8,889 bases of DNA from an uncultured Corynebacterium sp. (GTDB lineage: Bacteria > Actinomycetota > Actinomycetes > Mycobacteriales > Mycobacteriaceae), in contig CAMILJ010000078.1 in assembly GCA_946222625.1 (NCBI GenBank), positions 1 to 8,889 of the forward strand, given 5' to 3'. The notes under the pieces were generated by a model, which saw nothing but the letters and a program-made list of their open reading frames with translations, was not told where the DNA came from and searched no databases. Below are positions 6,044 to 8,889 of the stretch, in pieces (position 1 is the first letter of the stretch; each line of letters opens with the position of its first letter). Both the position numbers and the translations under genes were made by a program.

Positions 6044-6733
6044 ATGAAGATTTCTGATGTCGCGGCGGTTGCTGGTTGTTCGGTGCGCTCCGTGCGCCAT
6101 TTGCATGAAACGGGTGCGGTTCCTGAACCCGCCCGCACCAGCGGGAACTACCGCGACTATTCAGTTTCTGATCTGGCGTCGGTGCTACGCGCGCGGGCGC
6201 TAATCGACGCCGGAGTCCCCGTCGCCGAGGTAAATCTGCCGGATGCTATCGATCGCTCATTTGGCGTGCTCGACGAGCGCATCGCTCGGCTCAAGCACCA
6301 ACGTGAACGCTTACGCGCCCTTGCCCATGCACCCAACGGGGCACCACAAGACATCCGCGAATCCCTCAAAGAGGCGATCCATGATCCAGCGACGCTGCAG
6401 CTTGAGCTTGATTCTTGGGATCTGATGGCGCTGTGTGGTGTCGCGACGGAAGGAACCTGGCAACAACTACGCGAGAATCTTGAAGACGCCGAATGCTTGA
6501 GAGTTCTCCGCGACGTTGAATCGCTGTGGCGCGAACTTGGCGCACTGACCCCGGATGATCGCGAGGTCGCGGTAATCGTCGCCAAGCTGCAACTTTTAGG
6601 CGAACGCGGCCTCATGCGGGGAATCTATCCTACGTTGCGTCCAGGTAAGGTCCCGCTGAGCGCCACCGATGCACCGACAACAGGTGCACAGGGCAGAGCG
6701 CTAGCGGCGCTGGCGGGAGCTCCACATGGATAG
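6044..6733 (+). CDS. MerR-family transcriptional regulator
   Basis: This 229-aa regulator has an N-terminal winged helix-turn-helix (about 1-68) of MerR type. KISDVAAVAGCSVRSVRHLHETGAVPEP forms the helix-turn-helix, with His19 and His21 where many members have YY. GNYRDYSVSDLASVLRARALIDAGVPVAEV (34-63) is the wing and third/fourth helices. A charged dimerisation coiled coil follows at about 74-95. The C-terminal part (96-229) is a helical region without the metal-binding cysteines of MerR/CueR/ZntR or the iron-sulfur cluster of SoxR. It is therefore more like a small-molecule (TipA/BmrR-like) regulator with an unknown inducer. Operator architecture and leaderless start at 6044 fit autoregulation. 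Its last 8 nt overlap the following membrane-protein gene, so both probably respond to the same signal. Confidence 0.92.
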   Translation: MKISDVAAVAGCSVRSVRHLHETGAVPEPARTSGNYRDYSVSDLASVLRARALIDAGVPVAEVNLPDAIDRSFGVLDERIARLKHQRERLRALAHAPNGAPQDIRESLKEAIHDPATLQLELDSWDLMALCGVATEGTWQQLRENLEDAECLRVLRDVESLWRELGALTPDDREVAVIVAKLQLLGERGLMRGIYPTLRPGKVPLSATDAPTTGAQGRALAALAGAPHG

Positions 6734-7313
6734 GATGTGGCGCTTCCTCGAGAAGCATCCTGGATTCCGGTTTGCAAAATATGAACTCAGTCTCTACCGG
6801 GATTTGTGGCGTTGGATGCGTGGCGAGACGTTGCTCCCTGTCGGCGCTCAGGCACTTCCCCACCCTCCGGGCAGGCTCCAAATGCTTGGTTTTGTCACCG
6901 CGGTGCTGGTGGTTGAAATGGTGGTCATCCACCTGATTCTCCCCGCAGGTGTGGTGCGGGTGGTGGCGCTACTGCTGTCGCTGTGGGCCATCATCTTCGT
7001 GTGGGGGTTGATTGCCGCTGAGCGCATTCGCCCCGGCTATATCTCCGACGATGTCATCGTTTTGCGGCGCGGAAGAACTGTCTTCGCTGAGATACCAACT
7101 GCGATTGTACAGACCAAGAGCGTTGACCGCAGTTTTGCCTCAGAGATTGAAATACGCGATGGCCAGCTGACAGTCGGCGGCCCCGCAGGCACGGACACCC
7201 TCCTGCAGCTGAGCGCACCTGTTATGGCCACCCCAGATCGCTATCCCTGGCAGCGGCCCCAGCCGATGGAGGTTGATAAGGTGCGCTTCTTTAGCGCTAC
7301 GCGCCAGCATTAG
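6726..7313 (+). CDS. Membrane protein with PH-like C-terminal region, coupled to MerR regulator
   Basis: This is a 195-aa protein of no named family I can give. An amphipathic, aromatic-rich N-terminus (WRFLEKHPGFRFAKYELSLYRDLWRWM) is followed by two hydrophobic helices at about 53-72 and 76-98. The soluble C-terminus starts IRPGYISDDVIVLRRGRTVFAEIP (about 101-124). Its rhythm of short strands around a conserved IP recalls bacterial PH domains of membrane proteins; this is a resemblance only. The start at 6726 is supported by CGGGAG (6714-6719) 6 nt upstream, and it overlaps the MerR stop by 8 nt, a translational-coupling arrangement. An internal ATG at 6735 is a less well placed alternative. 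Genetic coupling suggests it is the main regulated target or effector of the MerR protein, perhaps acting at the envelope. It converges on the DUF2785-like gene with 30 nt between. Confidence 0.83.
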   Translation: MDRMWRFLEKHPGFRFAKYELSLYRDLWRWMRGETLLPVGAQALPHPPGRLQMLGFVTAVLVVEMVVIHLILPAGVVRVVALLLSLWAIIFVWGLIAAERIRPGYISDDVIVLRRGRTVFAEIPTAIVQTKSVDRSFASEIEIRDGQLTVGGPAGTDTLLQLSAPVMATPDRYPWQRPQPMEVDKVRFFSATRQH

Positions 7314-7343
7314 ATGCCGCTTTCACCGGTGGAAATCGAGGAC

Positions 7344-8081
7344 CTATGCGCCGGCATTGCGCAGCTTGTCTTCGAGTTCCGCTATCAGCGGTAATGCTAG
7401 TTGCGCGCGGTCGACGTCGATTCCCCACTTCTCGGGTTCACTTCGCACCATGTGTGCTGTGGCATTGAGAAAGCGGGCGAAGTTTTCCACTACCGCGCGG
7501 TTACCATTGCGCACACCCTCGTTGAGGACTGTATTGCTCAAGCGCTCAGTCCATATCTCTAGAATGTGCGGCGAGGTGCTCTTAGCAATCGTCGTGCACG
7601 CAGCACGCGCCAAACGTTCTGCCTCATCGTCGTGCCACACTCCCCCTGGGACGCGCAGGCGGCAAGAAATAATTGCCGCGCCCTCCACGGCAGGAATCAT
7701 CCCCATGCGCACGCAGGTTTCTACGTAGTCCGCACCGTAGCCGACGGCCATGACGTGTCCGATGTCCTTGACTACGCCACGCGTGTCTTCTTCGGTGACG
7801 TACCAAGCGCGGAAGGTGAGATAGTCCTCGTAATGAAAGTGGCCAGACTCAGCGAGGACAGTGAGCAAACGCGCGGCCATCACCTTGGTCCACACCTTGT
7901 CCGTGCGCAGGTAGCCGGTGAGGCGCTCCCGAACCTGGTCGATGTGCCCATCCCACTGACCTGACTCAATTCCTTCCTTAAGCTCAGCAAAGGCCCAGTC
8001 CACACGGACTTCAGGCCGCTTGCTCACCAAACCGGTAAGCAGTGGTTCAATGACAGAATCGAGGGTATCGGTGTGGCTCAT
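7344..8081 (-). CDS. DUF2785-like helical protein
   Basis: This 245-aa soluble protein is predicted to be almost entirely alpha-helical. The segment around residues 62-120 recalls the DUF2785 family: KVMAARLLTVLAESG (66-80), then YVTEEDTRGVVKDIGHVMAVGYGADYVE (94-121). The latter resembles that family's ED-RG-V---H--AH-AD pattern. The N-terminal EVRVDWAFAELKEGI (24-38) also fits. The C-terminal half is less recognisable. No catalytic function is known to me for the family. The ATG at 8081 was chosen because GAGAGGA on the minus strand lies about 8 nt upstream. The ORF could be extended to 8162, but that would place the SD inside the gene and add low-complexity residues. It lies downstream of the ABC-F gene on the same strand, 221 nt away, probably with its own promoter. 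Confidence 0.82.
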   Translation of the reverse strand: MSHTDTLDSVIEPLLTGLVSKRPEVRVDWAFAELKEGIESGQWDGHIDQVRERLTGYLRTDKVWTKVMAARLLTVLAESGHFHYEDYLTFRAWYVTEEDTRGVVKDIGHVMAVGYGADYVETCVRMGMIPAVEGAAIISCRLRVPGGVWHDDEAERLARAACTTIAKSTSPHILEIWTERLSNTVLNEGVRNGNRAVVENFARFLNATAHMVRSEPEKWGIDVDRAQLALPLIAELEDKLRNAGA

Positions 8082-8113
8082 GGCTTCAGTCCTCTCCTGC
8101 TGCAGCACGGCTG

Positions 8114-8135
8114 GGGTCGTAGCGCTACTAGACCC
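8114..8135 (-). other. Inverted repeat in leader of DUF2785-like gene
   Basis: GGGTC (8114-8118) and GACCC (8131-8135) flank the perfect palindrome GTAGCGCTAC (8119-8128), with a TA bulge. It lies 33-54 nt upstream of the start codon. It could be an operator or an RNA hairpin in the leader; nothing in the window tells which. Confidence 0.4.
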
Positions 8136-8191
8136 TGTGCGTGGGAAGCCGGAAGGACCCAAGAAAAGAGCCTTGAGCGGTGTGTGAGTGT

Positions 8192-8226
8192 GCCCCCGAT
8201 TCTAGCGCACTATAGGTTTTATGGAA
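8192..8226 (-). promoter_or_regulatory. Possible promoter of DUF2785-like gene
   Basis: On the minus strand TAGAAT (8204 down to 8199) is a good -10 hexamer. A weak TTCCAT lies 16 bp upstream. This would give a leader of roughly 110 nt, which contains the inverted repeat at 8114-8135. The -35 match is poor. Confidence 0.35.
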
Positions 8227-8302
8227 GGCCCCGAAATACCACGGTGATCAGAAGAACAAAGAGCGTTGCCGTTTCTTGTGTCGTAGTTAGGAACTAGCCC
8301 CC

Positions 8303-8889
8303 CTAAGCTAACTCAACGATCTCCATGTATTCGTCGCTCCACAGATCTTCGTCGCCGTCGGGCATGATGATCACGCGCTCTGGGTTGAGGGCCTTTACCG
8401 CGCCTGGGTCGTGTGTTACTAGAACTACGGCACCGGTATAAGTACCAAGGGCATCGAGAACCTGCTCTCGGGACTGGGGGTCAAGGTTGTTCGTGGGCTC
8501 GTCGAGAAGCAGCACGTTTGCGCGCGAGGACACCAACGTCGCCAGAGAAAGACGAGTCTTTTCACCACCAGAGAGTGTGCCAGCGGGCTGCTCCAGCTTG
8601 TCACCGGAGAACATAAAGGCGCCGAGTAGACCGCGCAAATCCTGCTGGCCTGCATCGGGGCAGGCCTCGATGGTGTTTTCCCACACGGTCTTATCCGGAT
8701 CGATGTTGTCGTGCTCCTGGGCAAAGTAGCCGATGCGCAAACCATGGCCGGAGACGATTCCTCCCTCGCCATCGGTGCGCTCCACGCCCGCCAGCAGTTT
8801 CAGCAGGGTCGTCTTTCCGGCGCCGTTATAGCCCAGCACTACGACGCGTGAGCCCTTGTCAATGGCCAAGTCCACGCCCGCGAAGACCT
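8303..8889 (-). CDS. ABC-F family ATPase, C-terminal nucleotide-binding domain (5' end outside window)
   Basis: The fragment covers the last 195 residues of a soluble ABC-F ATPase, a class that acts at the ribosome (translation factors, some antibiotic-resistance proteins) and has no membrane domain. It contains a Walker A LGYNGAGKTTLLK near its start, a Q-loop IGYFAQEHD, the signature LSGGEKTRLSLA, Walker B VLLLDEPTNNLD, and the switch histidine in VLVTHD. It ends WSDEYMEIVELA. The LDEPTNNLD form is characteristic of ABC-F proteins. The apparent start at 8875 is only an internal GTG; the frame stays open to the window edge, and the first ABC domain and linker lie outside. I recall that M. 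tuberculosis Rv1473 is an ABC-F gene beside the acnR/acn pair, so this may be the equivalent locus. Exact subfamily is uncertain. Confidence 0.93.
   Translation of the reverse strand, partial: VFAGVDLAIDKGSRVVVLGYNGAGKTTLLKLLAGVERTDGEGGIVSGHGLRIGYFAQEHDNIDPDKTVWENTIEACPDAGQQDLRGLLGAFMFSGDKLEQPAGTLSGGEKTRLSLATLVSSRANVLLLDEPTNNLDPQSREQVLDALGTYTGAVVLVTHDPGAVKALNPERVIIMPDGDEDLWSDEYMEIVELA

Noticed and set aside
7320..7335. TTTCACC/GGTGGAAA as a bidirectional terminator between the convergent genes
   Set aside because: The repeat has a mismatch and essentially no loop, so a stable hairpin is unlikely. How transcription ends here is not visible.
8073..8297. Small plus-strand ORF of 74 codons in the gap between the DUF2785-like and ABC-F genes
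   Set aside because: No SD or promoter, no recognisable protein features, and it partly overlaps the 5' end and leader of the minus-strand gene.
8285..8313. AGTTAG/CTAACT inverted repeat at the ABC-F stop as a terminator
   Set aside because: It has only 6 AT-rich pairs with a long loop, overlaps the coding end, and has no T-run on the minus strand.

Overview
The window looks like a chromosomal segment of a Corynebacterium-type actinobacterium. The sequence is moderately GC-rich. It opens with the 3' end of an aconitase gene followed by a TetR-type regulator that closely resembles AcnR of C. glutamicum. Several genes carry a TAnnnT -10 hexamer only 6-7 nt before the ATG, the actinobacterial leaderless-mRNA arrangement. 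I cannot name the species; this is inferred from gene content and protein similarity recalled from memory.

Left part (1-1033): the end of acn, two strong RNA hairpins (the second a good intrinsic terminator), then acnR. Middle-left (1082-3556): three tandem paralogous genes of unknown function. Each encodes a protein of about 250-263 aa with a cytoplasm-like N-terminal stretch, two membrane helices and a conserved C-terminal domain with a GW(V/I)EYxPxL block, a tyrosine triad, a PDG turn and an NGW-like block. The first two have near-identical leaderless promoters; the third has a normal ribosome binding site and probably rides with the second. A minus-strand NAD(P)-binding SDR-like protein (3553-4242) converges on the third copy, and the two stop codons share the palindrome CTAG.

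Middle-right (4322-5971): a leaderless ACT-domain protein (UPF0237) and a DUF711/UPF0210 protein form a compact two-gene operon, a pairing known from other bacteria. Next comes a MerR-family regulator whose promoter has a 19-bp spacer filled by a perfect dyad, the hallmark of MerR control. Its stop overlaps the start of a small membrane protein with a PH-like C-terminal region, so the two are probably translationally coupled. Right end: a DUF2785-like helical protein and the C-terminal half of an ABC-F ATPase, both on the minus strand.

No tRNA, rRNA, CRISPR array, insertion sequence or prophage gene was seen, and no stretch over 300 nt lacks a gene. The least described parts are the three-paralogue membrane cluster and the MerR/PH-like membrane protein pair.
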